Source: Undaria pinnatifida (Eukaryota > Sar > Phaeophyceae > Laminariales > Alariaceae). From it: DNA of 64,000 bases. Position 1 is the first letter of the stretch. Every line of letters starts with the position of its first letter. Of this stretch, positions 35,500 to 47,370 are shown piece by piece. Where the stretch lies: positions 3,544,936 to 3,608,935 of the forward strand of contig JABAKD010000020.1 of assembly GCA_012845835.1 (NCBI GenBank), read 5' to 3'. The position numbers and the translations under genes were made by a program. The notes under the pieces were generated by a model. It saw nothing but the letters and a program-made list of their open reading frames with translations, did not search any database and had not been told where the DNA came from.

Positions 35500-36370
35500 A
35501 CAAAGAGTTCATGTGGTTGTATGAAAAATGAGTAACAGTAGTAGTACACCGCGTCACTACATGAGCAACTCGCTAACCCCAATCACGGGACTGCTCTCCA
35601 GCATCACCCAGGTTAACTTCAGCTTCTGTTTACTGCTATATATCAACCTCCAGTGTGTACTGCGACTGGACTGGTGCTGATGGTATCATGCTGCTGTGTT
35701 ATTTATCACTGCATGGACCATTTTTACAACCCTGGCTGACCCCCGTGATGGGACTTGCCCGTTTTCATTGCGTCTTACATGTATAGATACCACGTAGTCG
35801 TAGTCGTACATCCAAAAAGTGTGTTTATATCACAGCACAAAGCGTCCCTGCATGGACCACTTGTTGCAACCCCCGCTTACCCCGATGACGGGACTGCCCC
35901 GTACTCGTAGTCGTACATACATGAAGTGTGTTTGGTTGTACGTATGAACAAGAAATCACAGCACACAGCGTCACTGCATAGGTCTAGACCATTACTCGTA
36001 CAATACCCGCTTATACCCCGATGACGGGACTGCCCCGTCCACGTAGTCGTCCATACAAAAAGTGTGGTTGTACGTATGAAAAATAAATAACGTCACACAG
36101 CGTCACTGCATGGACCTAGTCGTACATACATAAGGTGTATTTGGTTGTACGTATGAAAAAAAATCACAGCACACGGCGTCACTGCTGCATAGGCCATTAC
36201 TTGTACAACCCCCGCTTACACCCCGATGACGGGACTGCCCCGTACACGTACTCGTACATGCAAAAAGTGTGTTTGGTTGTACGCATGAAAAAGAAATCAC
36301 AGCACACAGCGTCACTGCGTAGACAACTAGTACAACATGCTTACCCCGACGACGGGACTGCCCTCGTGAC
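35500..36370 (+). repeat. Tandem repeat of about 137 bp, six copies
   Basis: The unit is marked by CCCCGATGACGGGACTGCCC, then GTAGTCGTACAT-CA, AAAGTGTGTTTGGTTGTACG, and AATCACAGCACACAGCGTCA. The GGGACTG landmark recurs near 35587, 35750, 35890, 36027, 36231 and 36354. Spacing of about 137 is broken once by a partial unit. Copies are diverged (minisatellite/satellite type). No coding frame runs through. Confidence 0.85.
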
Positions 36371-36781
36371 CACCAAGGCGAACGTGATTTTGTTCAGGCT
36401 ACGCGTCCCCGAGCACAGCTTCCACACCGTGTGGTAGTTCGACCACGCTGGTGTAGCACACACATGCTACAGCAAACGTTGCAGACAGGCACACAAGGTC
36501 AAACAATGTAAATTTCAATGTGCATCATTATTGGAAACAGGATTCGCTTGAGTTCACCAACACCCAAAACCACATAGTCTATTGCGCACAACTTGCAGCA
36601 CACTCAGCCAACACTCAACGCAGCACTACCGAAAATACAGGGTGTTGACATCTAGTGTCTTACCTATGTCGCACGGCGCTGAACACACTGACAACGGGAA
36701 CAAACTCTCAACATCAGTAGTATAGTAGCTGACAGCAAACATCAAATTCCAACAACACGAAGAAATGAAACTCACGTTTCG
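36371..36781. other. Spacer, no gene seen
   Basis: A/C-rich sequence between the tandem repeat and a broken zinc-ribbon-like frame. Nothing recognised. Confidence 0.4.
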
Positions 36782-37160
36782 TCAAGCTCTCATCGTTAGG
36801 GACGCCGATCGAAGGTGAATCACAGGTGCCCGCGTCACATCAGTCACCACACGAGGGTTGTCGCCGCTTCCCCAGTGCTTCTTGTTAAGGTTATGAAAAG
36901 CTTGGCACGTGGAAGGGTCGTCACACCTGCAGGTGTCGCAGACAGCGTACTGGGAACTCCCGTTTTTTTCTATTTCGTGCGATGAGGAAGCCGTCACAAC
37001 CCTTGCTCGGGCACGGCCAATCAGGATTGCCAGAAGAAGCTGAGTCCCGTTCTTGCCCGACCAGCTTCCACACGCCTGATCCTGAACCTCCACCACCCCC
37101 ACTGTTGGCGGAGCCTCCTCCCGCACTAGCCTTGGTCCGCTTCGCAAATTTCAACTTCAA
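36782..37160 (-). pseudogene. Broken frame with zinc-ribbon-like cysteine pattern
   Basis: One frame gives a Lys/Gly-rich start and NPDWPCPSKGCDGFLIARNR before a stop. The next frame continues ...NGSSQYAVCDTCRCDDPSTC and a stretch containing FHNLNKKHWGSGDNPR. Joined at the A7 run of the minus strand (T7 at 36964-36970), the cysteines form C-x4-C ... C-x2-C-x-C-x5-C. The break could be a true frameshift, a homopolymer sequencing error or an intron. It could also be part of the unrecognised gene at 34542-35081, but no splice link was found. Confidence 0.4.
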
Positions 37161-37539
37161 ATTGTTATTGCCGATCCGGCAAATTTCAAATTCAAATTGT
37201 TTGCAGCCGTCAACGGCAATTCCCTCTCAACAGCCAGCAATTGGCCAACTTCAAATGTAAAAGTACAAGAAAGAAGTTGCTGAAAAAGCAAAATAAAAAT
37301 GTCAGAGAGCAAGCAGTAAAAAGATCAGAGAATGAGAGCTAAGAATTAGACTATAGGGAAAGCAAGGAAGGCAAGGAACTTTGGGACGGTTCTTTTCCCC
37401 AGCAACTAATTTTCTTTTCGGCATTTACGGGCTGAGAGGGGGGAGGATACGCCGAGCGAGACCTCCGAGGGGGTCGAGAACTAAGTAATTAAGTCTATGT
37501 AGTCTATATACTCGTATATGTATGTGTTTTTTTAACAAA
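37161..37539. other. Spacer, no gene seen
   Basis: A/T-rich, with repeated AATTTCAAATTCAAATTGTT at 37147-37202. Nothing else recognised. Confidence 0.4.
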
Positions 37540-37678
37540 ACAATATGACCCCTCCCATTATGAAAAAACTTACCCACATAGTATGTTACAAGTACCAACA
37601 ACGCAGCTTGCAAATATGAGTTTTGACCCGAAATTCGTCGAACTCACGGCTGACGTCCTTGAAATATTTTTATAAAAT
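37540..37678 (+). repeat. Dispersed repeat with conserved TTCGTCGAACTCAC end, copy 3
   Basis: This contains AACTTACCCACATAGTATG, ACAAGTACCAACAACGCAG and the TTCGTCGAACTCACGGCTGA end followed by AATATTTTTATAAAA. It is closest to the copy at 33850-34015. Confidence 0.8.
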
Positions 37679-39108
37679 GGAAGCCAGCCAAGCAAGTACA
37701 AGTCGTCGCGGTGTGTCGGTTACAGTCGATTTGCCACGCTTGCACGAATGGAGTCGTCGATACAGTAGGTTGACCTTTTCTTGTATTTTCCTAATCTTCG
37801 CACTTTGTACTTCTCCTTCTCCCTTTCCCATGATAGACGTAACTCAGACCCGTGGTCACTGCTAAGCAAGCTCTTCTCCCCCGCCCCCACCGCGGTACGT
37901 GCCATGATTTTTACCGCGAGAACAATGCAGCACTTTCTTTCCTCGTCGACTCGCGTCGTATTGTGTTGGTTCACTACCGCTCGCGCCATGGCTACTATAA
38001 TAGTATATACGAGTAGTTGCTTGCAGTTACTATTAATATGTAGTTGTTTGGACCTGGGGTTTCGACTGGGCCGCGCTTTTTTACCGTTGATCTAATAATA
38101 GGTGATCCTACAACATGCCATGACACTGCAATGCGTACAGTTTAAAGCCATTACCACTAGTGCAGTAGTAGTGATCGGTGTTGCTTGTACATGCATCACA
38201 TGAAATCGTATCTGTAGGCAGGGAGGTGGGATGTACGTTCCCGGTTTCGCTCAATGCGCCGTTCTCAAACTCACGAGTTTCTCGAAATATCAGCGGTTCT
38301 TGAATCATACTCGTATAGTAGGTGGTAGACTTTAAAAATATCGCTTCCTTACAATGTGAAAATCCTGTGTTATGGTGCGGCTCAGCAGCAGAGCTGCGCG
38401 CCGCTTGCTGCACGCCGCGCAAACCAGCTATTTTTATTTCTTCTTCGGTCAAGCGCTGCCCAACAGCGCTCTTTAATTACGCTTTTTACGCTGAACAGTT
38501 GATGTATTTTGACCCATCCTCTGCCGAAAGAAACATTGTTTTGCGGGTTTGAGCTAGCGGTTCTTACAAGCGATTCTCACAATGGGCCATTTTGTGGTAA
38601 CGCCTGTACGTTCTCACTGTCATCTGCGGTAACGTACGCCCCTGGCCTGTGATACGCATCCGCAGGACATTTATACCACCCGGTTGTTTTGGGAGTGGTT
38701 GCATACTCGAAAATCGTGGATTGCCTTTCTACGAAAGTCGAAGGGCGGCAGCACGTAGACAGTAGTACAGTATTTGTCAGTTTTGTCTTGTCCACATTCT
38801 CCACATGTCACAGCAGCAGCAGTAAGCGGATTATTACACTCGGTCCCTATTCGCCAGGCCAAAACAAAGCCGTCATATTGCGACAGTCATGACCATGCAA
38901 CTAGCAAAATCTTGCACGTACGTTCTTATTGAGCAGTTTTGCGCCACGATTCCGCCCGCACTTATAATTATTATTTATATGTACGAGCATGAGCAATCCA
39001 CCTGAACCCACTCCCACATTTCCAACTCTCTGCGCAGGCCGAAACATCAGCATCGGAGAAACCTCCTCACGCCGTCGGTAGGCTTTAGACTCTAGTAGTA
39101 CTGTAGTC
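37679..39108. other. Spacer upstream of the eIF3k gene
   Basis: No supported gene. Frames at 37720-38095 and 38108-38552 overlap on both strands. No promoter element was recognised ahead of the ATG at 39109. Confidence 0.4.
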
Positions 39109-42100
39109 ATGCCGTTGGAGCAAATGGACTTCCCGGCATCGTACGAGGCTTTGAGGCCTGTTGTGGAGCACGAATACTACGACCATCGGGCAGTGCCGCA
39201 ATTGGAAGAGTACCTCGACGAGCAGGTTAGTGTCAGAGGATTTCCATGTACGGTTGTTGGCCGTGTCGCTCGGGAAGGTCGTGGCTTGCGTGCTCGAAAA
39301 GGCCGCTGTGTCGGGGGGCTGGGTATCGGCACCGTCGGACAATCGCCGTGGCTTTTCTCACGCGGTTCACTGCGTTTTGCTATTGCCGACGCTGTTGAGA
39401 GCCATGCTGCGGTATGATAGGGGTTGCGATTTGACCCCAAACATTTTCCACTGACGGAGCGGGACTCCCCATCTCAGGAGCTACCCATATATTGATTCGA
39501 CGTGTAGTTTATTATGTTACTCGATAAGGAACTATATGCTGTAGCACATGGAATTGCGTGTCCGGCTTTTCTTGCGTTTTTTTGTGATTGTGTTTCGGGT
39601 TGCTGGGGTAATTACTTGCATTGAGGGAGCGCCTCAACTGGGGAGTTTCAGAAGGTTTAGGCACCTACGTGGCACGCGTCTTCGCCGGTGTTGGTGTATG
39701 GTGTCAACCAACTCACCTCCAGCAGATGGTGATACATAAAAATAAGTTGTTGACACACCTTATTATATAGTTCCAGCGAAAAGTGATGCGCCGATTCGGT
39801 GAAGGAGACCAAAGCGTTGTCGGTGTTGTCGTGTTTGGGTGCTGTGCTCCCTAGCCCCGTGCAAGCAACCCTACATACCTGGCAGTCGCCAGGTTACAGT
39901 GCTAATGCGCAAGCACACAACAAACAGTATTACTCACTGTGCTCGCTCGCCGAACCTCATACTAAACTCTTGTGTCGTTCAAGGTGAAATCAGGCACGTA
40001 CGACTTCGAGGCCAACAAGGCCTTGCTCAAGCTCTACCAGTTTTTCCCGGACCTGTGCAAGCCGGAGACGGTGGCTCTTTTGCTCGCTAAGGTATGTCTC
40101 CCGGCCAGTACGTGGACCACCGTACGAATAGGTGCATCCCGCCAGCGCATGGACCGTATGCGTATATAGGCGTTTGGCAAAAGCAATGGCTGAGGAGCAG
40201 GAATATTTCTAGAGAGCCTGGTACATGAGGTTTTCTTCGCTGTCCAAGGCATCGTCAATGAAGGGGGGCGGGGGGGAGGGGGGGTGGTCCACGCAGACGG
40301 CTGTCAAACAGAAAGTTGTGGCCACTGGTTGAAGTAAAGCAAGCAAAGCGGATCCCGATGGAAACCTGAGGTGGCGATGTGGTTGCTGTGGTGATGCCAC
40401 GCTTGACCGGTGGTGACTACTTTGAAATTGTTCCAACCACATCACCCTTCCGGTGCCACTGCTCGCAGCGATGCCCTCCGCGCACATATCAAAACCACCC
40501 GCTGTTTGTAGTGACACGGTCATGGCTTTTCAGTTTCGCTGAGAACCCCCCTTGGTGGGCCACTGTGCATGGAGAAGCACTGACGAGTGTCGCCAGTCCT
40601 GTTCGCTTCAAGCGTCGATGCTTGGTGGTCGGCTATTGATCCTTATACCTGGTAGGGCCTCCCTCTTCTCTCCCCTCTGGCGTTTCCCCCTGTGCTCCCT
40701 TGTTTTTCCGCGCAAGGCGCTGATGAACGTGCCAAGTACGGACTTTAAGGCGCTCGTTTACATCGTGCCGCCGGCGCTGCATCGGTGCGAGCCCGTGAGC
40801 TCGCTGAAGAGGGGGGCGGACTCGTTAGAGACGGCGAAGTTTGTCGACTTTTGGCAGGTAAGGCGTTTCCAGCGAGCGTGGGTTGGCAAGAATGTTTGGT
40901 TGGTGTCAACGGTTGGTGTGTGTTGGGTGGTATCAATGGTTTGTTTGTGTTGGTGTTGGTTGATATCGGTGGTTGATTATTTGGCGGGTATCAATGTTGA
41001 GTTGTGCTGGTTGATGTTAGTTGGTATCAATGGTTGAATCATGATCGTTGGTATCATTTTTTGGTCGATGTTGGTTGGTATCAATGCTTGGGTTATGTTG
41101 CTTGGTCGGCTGTTGGTTAGCTCATACTAGTATTATTAGCGCCAATGGTTGGTTGGTGTTGGGTGGTATCGATTGTAGTCGATAGCGGTTCAGAGCAATT
41201 GATGGTTGATGTTCGTTGATGTTGGTTGGTTGGTGTTCAAGTTTGAATGGGGTACCGGCATGACCAACATATCTATGGTAGCTGCGGGGAGTTCGCTTTA
41301 TTTTCTTGTTCGGTTGGGAATCGTTAGCTCGATGTTTTCCGGCGTGGTGAGCCGTAGCCAGGTGAGGTGTGCGGCCTTTGAAGCGTTTCGTGGGAGCACG
41401 GGGGGGGGAAGGTTGTCGCAAATATTTGTCTTGGCAAAGTTTCTCGTATAGGAACTTAAGGCGCCAGCGCGAAATACAACAGGGGCGTGCTGCTCGTGTT
41501 GACGTCAGCCTTAGACTAGGATTTCTGCCGAGTCGACCCTACCGTAACTTGGCTGTTGTTTGAGAGGAGATTCCGGTTATTGTTCATCTTGCGATCGACG
41601 ACACACGACGAACGCGAGGGGTTTTGAGATCCACCTTGTAACCGTCCACACGTTTTGTTGCGGTTTAGGGCGGTCGCAACGACGCAGGACGGGCGAAACA
41701 AGCACCCCTCGAGGCTCTCGAAGGTTTTGAGCCCGCTGTTTTTCACGGATGGTTGTTGACCGTTCTACGCCTGCAACTTGTTCCCCAGAAAAAAAGGGTA
41801 CACCTCGACTTAGCATGCGTCTGCACTGCACTGAAACGTAGGTCTAACTCTAGTTCCAAGTGGTCTGTTCCCCAAACGGGAGCGCAGTCCTAAAGGGGGC
41901 AGGTTGCTTTCCGCGCGAAACGTAAGGTGTACTGTTTATGGTATACCTGCCGGGGACGCGCGACCCCAAGGTTCTTCTGTTGATACCCCTCACCCCACCC
42001 ATCGCCTACTGACTGTGCATCCTTTCGTGCGCTGACCGTCTTATGACTGTGTGCGGTGTGTGCTGAAACGTTTTGCGGTGCTCACGCGGCAGACGTGCGG

Positions 42101-44318
42101 AGAGGGGGACATGCCCGGTTTGGTAGAGAAGGTGCCGGGGTTCAAGAAGCAAATCCGGATATTCATCGTACACACGCTGGCGGCCACTTTCCAGGCGGTG
42201 AAGCGAGAGAACATGGAGCAGTGCCTCGACTTGGTGAGTCTTTGAAGCGTGAGCGAAGTTTGCACCCGGTGGGTGTCTGGTTGTGGTCCTGGTTCTGGTT
42301 GTCGTCGTCGTGGCCTTGCCGCAGCCTAAAGCGGTGCAATTACAGGAACGATTGGGGTTGAGTGCTGCGTGTTTGTTTTTTTAACGTGTTTTTAGACTCG
42401 GTATATAGATGGCTGACTGGTCACTCCTTCTACAAGATGGTCACTGAAGTTGTCGGTTGAGAGTCAAGGACGAGTACAAGACTCGCCCGCCCCCGGGCAC
42501 GCACGTAGCCCAACTCTGGTGTACGTGCGTGGCATCCAATCGTGGGCTATTATGTTTGTGTTGCTTGCGGGAGTACGTAAGACCCTCTATGCACATGTTT
42601 TTTTTAGGTAAAAAAAGGGGAAACTTTCCTTTTTTCGCGTTATTTGCCGGAAGAACCAATGGGATTATGGTGCCTGGTGTGCTTGTCTTCAATAAAAAGC
42701 TACCCCGTTAGGTGAACTCAAAAGTCCCGGTGTTGAAGTTTTCGTTACCGCGTACCAGGTACGTGTTTTTGAGCATTTTGGCGTTTTTTTGCTGGTATCG
42801 CTGTGACCCCGCGGATATGTATTTTTCGGCGATCTTTCGTCGATTTTTGAACAACACCTTTTTTTTTATGCGATTTCAGCTAATCGTAAGACATGAAAGA
42901 GAGAACAAAGAAAATTACTCCATTACAATTATTTATGCGGGATCCAAGTACCACCTTTAATACCACCTTAACTGCCAGGCATCTCCTTGCCGCACTTCGT
43001 TGCTGACTCCAGTTGCTGACGACCGCCGTACTTACTCTGATATGTTTGTTTCTATTTCGTTATTTCCATACCCTGGCAGGACGGGGAAGCGCTTGAGGAG
43101 TTCGTAGCGGCTAACTCGGATGTTGTATCGGCAACACCTGACGGGCTCGAGGTAAGTAGTGTTTTTTTGTGCATCTGGTATACCAGATATACAAAAGCGT
43201 GCGGCCGGATAGGGCACAGCAACCTTCCCGTGCTACCGCGCGAAGCCAGCACGAGTTTGGAAGCGCCTATCGCCAGCCGAACAGCGTAAGAATGCCGTTC
43301 CAGTGGTTTTCCGTAGTACTGCCGCAGGCGTGAACCCCACGGCAGGGGCGCGGGGGGGGGGGGGGGGGGGGGGTGTAATCGGAAAGAGGCAGTGCGAATG
43401 CCCTGTTCCTGATCGGATGTACGCGTCGGGGCACACACGCCTTAACACCCCTAATATTGTGATTACGTTGGTTTTGTTTTTCGAACTGCTTTTTCGGCTG
43501 CTCTGCACATGGAAAAATATTCACCTCGTAGTTTGCGAGTACCGAGGATAGAGCGTCGGTCCAGCGAGCACGTTGTTTTCGTGTTGGACTGTTAGCCTCG
43601 GGATCGCCCTGTGGATTGAAAAGCAGTCAGACCAAAACTCTCCGAGGTCGAGGTCGGAAGACGAACACAACAGTGTTCGTCGTGTAATGACTTTGAAATG
43701 AAGTATTGCGCATGTAATCGCACGGACAGGAGAGTTGATGCTGCGGTAAGCACCACGACTACGTTCAGTCTGTGCAAGACGGACGTGTGGCACCCGGCGA
43801 GAAAACCATGACCAGGGAACGCAATTATAAACACTTCACTATTAATAGAGAGCTGCAATCTGAAAATGCATGTTGCGCTGTCGCTGCCGCGGGAACTGAA
43901 GGGTGCGCCAGCTGGCACTGGATTGCGATTACCATTGAGTGAAATAGACACACGGTATGTATGAAATACGTGAAAGTGTGGCGAGCTTAAGCGGTTCTTT
44001 TTAACATCCGTCGGAGGAATGAAAGAAAAGAAAAGAGAAAGAATAGTTACGCGCTGAAGCTGCGTGGGACTCGCGTTTTTTGTTCTTTTTTCTAAATTGC
44101 TTTTGTCAGGCCTCCTATCTCGTTGCCGTTGTAGACTAATGCTTGACGTTCAGTGTCGCCGACGATTTCCCTCCACTCTTGTCGTCCTTTTTTGTCCCGC
44201 TTTGTCGCAGTTCAAGTTTGCCCTGAACGAGTTCAACCAGGTTCAGCCAAAGAAGTTCAAGGAGTCGGTGGAATTCGACAAGATCCTCAAGACCATCGAC
44301 AAGCTCTCCAGCTTCTAG
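39109..44318 (+). CDS. EIF3K: Eukaryotic translation initiation factor 3 subunit k
   Basis: Six exons: 39109-39225, 39984-40091, 40717-40857, 42093-42233, 43080-43151 and 44211-44318, giving 228 residues (human subunit about 218). Every exon is a multiple of three and every intron phase 0. Donors are GTTAGT, GTATGT, GTAAGG, GTGAGT and GTAAGT. Diagnostic matches to the family are YDFEANKALLKLYQFFPDLC, the NVPSTDFKALVYI segment, ETAKFVDFWQ, the PGFKKQIRIFIVHTL helix, and the C-terminal VQPKKFKESVEFDKIL. eIF3k is a small PCI-fold, non-core subunit of the eIF3 complex, which helps load mRNA and initiator tRNA on the 40S ribosome in the cytosol. The start is the first ATG, 39 codons before the first splice, which fits the family's N-terminus. 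Confidence 0.95.
40900..41235 (+). repeat. TTGGT/ATCAATGGTTG minisatellite in eIF3k intron 3
   Basis: GTTGGTTGGTATCAATGGTTG-type units recur irregularly, with GGTATCAATG near 40930, 40985, 41025 and 41075 and related blocks to 41230. It is G/T-rich on the transcribed sense strand and lies wholly in the intron between exons 3 and 4. Confidence 0.7.
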
Positions 44319-47003
44319 GCGACTCATTGATCGGCGATTCCGATGTTTTTCACTTTTTTATCCGGTCGATAACGCTCGCTCGTACTCATAGGGGAGTTCG
44401 GGTTTTGCGGGGGTTCGAGGCGTTTTCTTGGATGCCACTACTACTGCAGTATTCTGGTTTTCGCGATGCGATGGTTCTGCGCGGCAGAAGGTGGTAGCCT
44501 GAAGGGTAAAAAAAACGTAGCGCCTTCAATTTTATCGGCGTTCGTGCCATATGATTGGCCGGCGTAGAGACTACGTTTTTTGGGGCCGGGATTTCCGCGT
44601 TGTTCTTTTCTTCAGTGGCGTGGTTTGTTTGGTGAAGCGCCGGTGTGCTGGGTCGCTGTTTTGCACAGCTTTGGGCATATTGGAACAGCTATGAAAATTG
44701 TATGAGTCAGCTAGCTCTACTCGTGTGATATTATGTTGTTACTGCTGTGTACCTGGTAGTGTGTGGTTGGGGGAAAATGTCGGGACCGTAAAATGAAAAA
44801 AAAAAAATGAGACCAATCGTTTTGGTGAAGCAGTGCTTCGAAGAAAATGGAGAGGCTGCCACCCCTCACGTGAAACGCTGGGCGCGTGCTGAAGGGACCG
44901 GAGATCGACAAGCTGCAGTTCGCATCTTCTCCGCTTCCAGTTCCCAAGGCTAATACGAGAGTGTATGAATGGCTCAAACACCCCGGACAGATGACGATCT
45001 ACTGTGTAGATAATCTACAGAGTAGATCCTATAGCTGCCGCTGTGAGATACTGTCGAGTGCAGGTGATCTGTATAAACTGCACCGATCGCGCCCAAACCG
45101 CCCAAACCTCGACGGCGTTGGCCGCAAGGTCACCACCTTTGGCGTTCCGAGGAGTACGAAGAGAGCAAGTATGAAGAGATGCGCCCGAAACCAGAGGCGA
45201 AAATGACAACTATAGCTGCATATATGCGGAGTAGAGGTCCAACCCCTTTAGCGTGTTCTAGATAATGCAGATCGTATGGCTCCTACCCGGCAATAACATG
45301 AGGTAGACCATACAGATCTTCCTGAACGATTTAGATCGTCAAGTGCAAGTGGGGATAGATCATCTGTACGACGTGTGAATCCTTCAAACAGGCTATAATG
45401 AGCTCTGTCTTTACCGCCCAACCCCCCCCCCCCCCCCCCGCCCCCGCCCCAACCCATTTTTTCGTGGACGGCTGAAAAAACTGCAACTAATATCCACGTC
45501 CTCCGTCGGCTGGCGATCCCTCCCTGTGGGGTGATGGGAGAGGGAATTCTTGAACTGTCGAAAAAGAGGACACTGATTGATTACAGTATAGGCCCGCCGA
45601 TGAGAAAAACCGATGCTCACTTTTTCGCCGGACGCTAGGAAAATTTGACCAAGAAATCGTGCTCAGCGGCGAGCGCTACGACGCTAAAGCCTATATAAAA
45701 CCTATGCTCTCTAGTTGGTTCCTTGCAAAGCGGTAGTGTCACAGTAAGAATCTGAGGCTCATAACAAAATTCAAGTAGGAAATTCTTTTAGCAGGCCTAG
45801 ACTAGACTACGTGTACAGCATTGACCACACGAAGCACCCCGGGCCCCCGCTGGCCAGGGTAGGGAGTACGTCTGAACTGCGACGCAAGGGGCTGTGGGAC
45901 ACCCTTGCAGCGTGGGGATGGTGTGCCACAAGGTGCGGTATCTATGGTGTTTGACCTTGGGTTTTGTACAAGGGGGGGGGGTCTGCCTGGCGTGTACCAG
46001 CTGAGCTATCAGTGTGCCCGCCCAGTGTGTCAGGCACACGATGTAAACTAGTGTGAGACTTACAAATCATACAAATATAGACTGACTTGCTGCTACCAGT
46101 AGTCTTCGACAGGGGTACGTGCTCCCGGTGTTTCGGAGCCATACTCCTATGCTTCGTACTGCTGTGTACGGGATCATATTCGTATCATCCATACCAGGTA
46201 CAAGGTACTCATACAAGCACAACACATACAAGTCATAATTCGATCTCGAAGCTTGATGTATTTTGTGACTATTAATACGAAGTATTGACTATTTTTTTTC
46301 AACCGACGTCAGTTTATCGCCAGCGCGGTGTCGACACACACACATCGTAACCTCGGCCCCCTTCACTCTGCACTCGGCTTTTTGAGAGCTCGGACTCTCG
46401 GGTTGGCTACGCATAAGAATAGATGAGAGTGCTCACTGCTGTCGAGCCGTGAGCCAGCTCCGAGCTCCACCACAACCGATTTTCAAACATGCGGCGAGAT
46501 TGATGCCGGTTCGCGCATCGCGCACCGTGTCAGCTTTAACATCGTCGTTGTACCTGGTACATATCATACGTATCTTGTATCGTTGTGCCACCGCGATTCG
46601 CGGAGCTCGGGATAATTACATAGAAGAAACATCTCGCTCGTGGGGGGGCAGTCGTTTGCGTTCTTTTCTCGGCGCTCTACCTGTCAGACGCTACGCTGGA
46701 TCGGCACCTCCTGGCCCTCGCATCGATCACGGACGATCACAAACGATCCCGGGCAACAAGGACCTAGATGTCCGTGGAACAGCAACGAGAACAGCTGAAG
46801 GAGGGACAGGCTAGACAGGATGTTGGTGTTGACGTTGGGCATGGGCATGGGCACCCCGTTGTCCCGGACACGGAAGCTGAAGATCTCAGAGAGCTGCACC
46901 GTTCGGCCACGATCCTCACGCCCTATTCCGTCGCTCCCACGGAAGACAATGATGTCTGGCTCAGCAGCAACCAGCAGACGTACACCGATCACATGAAACA
47001 AGG
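44319..47003. other. Spacer 3' of eIF3k, no supported gene
   Basis: Frames at 44886-45206 and 46449-46814 are open but match nothing I know and have no splice context. C/G homopolymers sit near 45422-45450. TACCTGGTA or TACCAGGTA motifs lie near 44749, 46192 and 46551. Confidence 0.4.
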
Positions 47004-47270
47004 TGCGGGGGGGGTTGGAAGTCATATCGTCAGGTACGCTTGTATCCTGGTTTTCTAGGACGTCGAAATGTGTTACACTCTCCAACGTCGAGGCCGAGCA
47101 CGTGGCGATGGCTGACGGGGTGAAGGAGGACTTGTACGTGCGAGGAGTGTCGGTTTTCTTGATGCCTAGTCTTGGGTCGCCGAGTATTGGAGTGTTTGAA
47201 GGCAACAAGGGGGCGATTGACATGGCCAAAACCCCGCTGATCTCGTCCAACATAGTCTATCATTGTATCA
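47004..47270 (+). pseudogene. Ty1/copia retrotransposon RNase H relic
   Basis: The frame reads SGTLVSWFSRTSKCVTLSNV then EAEHVAMADGVKEDLYVRGV, and further on IGVFEGNKGAIDMAKTPL. This is the copia RNase H C-terminal block (SWxSxxQ-xVxLSxxEAEYxAL...DNxGAIxLAxNP). Substitutions include EAEH for EAEY and EGN for EDN, the latter removing a usual acidic residue. No upstream reverse transcriptase, integrase or LTR was found, and the frame ends shortly after YHCI. It is a short, dead fragment. Confidence 0.85.
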
Positions 47271-47309
47271 TACCCGGTATGATATAAACGCAGCGCTTGC
47301 AAGGTTGAG

Positions 47310-47370
47310 TGACGATCATTCAATCGGTCGTACTCACAGCTGACGTTTTTCTTTTTTTCATAAAAATCTT
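47310..47370 (+). repeat. Dispersed repeat end, diverged copy
   Basis: TCGTACTCACAGCTGACGTT followed by a T-rich run and CATAAAAATC resembles the conserved end of the family at 18470, 33850 and 37540. The upstream part is not recognisable. Confidence 0.5.

Noticed and set aside
35500-36370. CRISPR-like array
   Set aside because: Copies of about 137 bp are adjacent and diverged, with no short identical repeats or unique spacers, and the host is a eukaryote.
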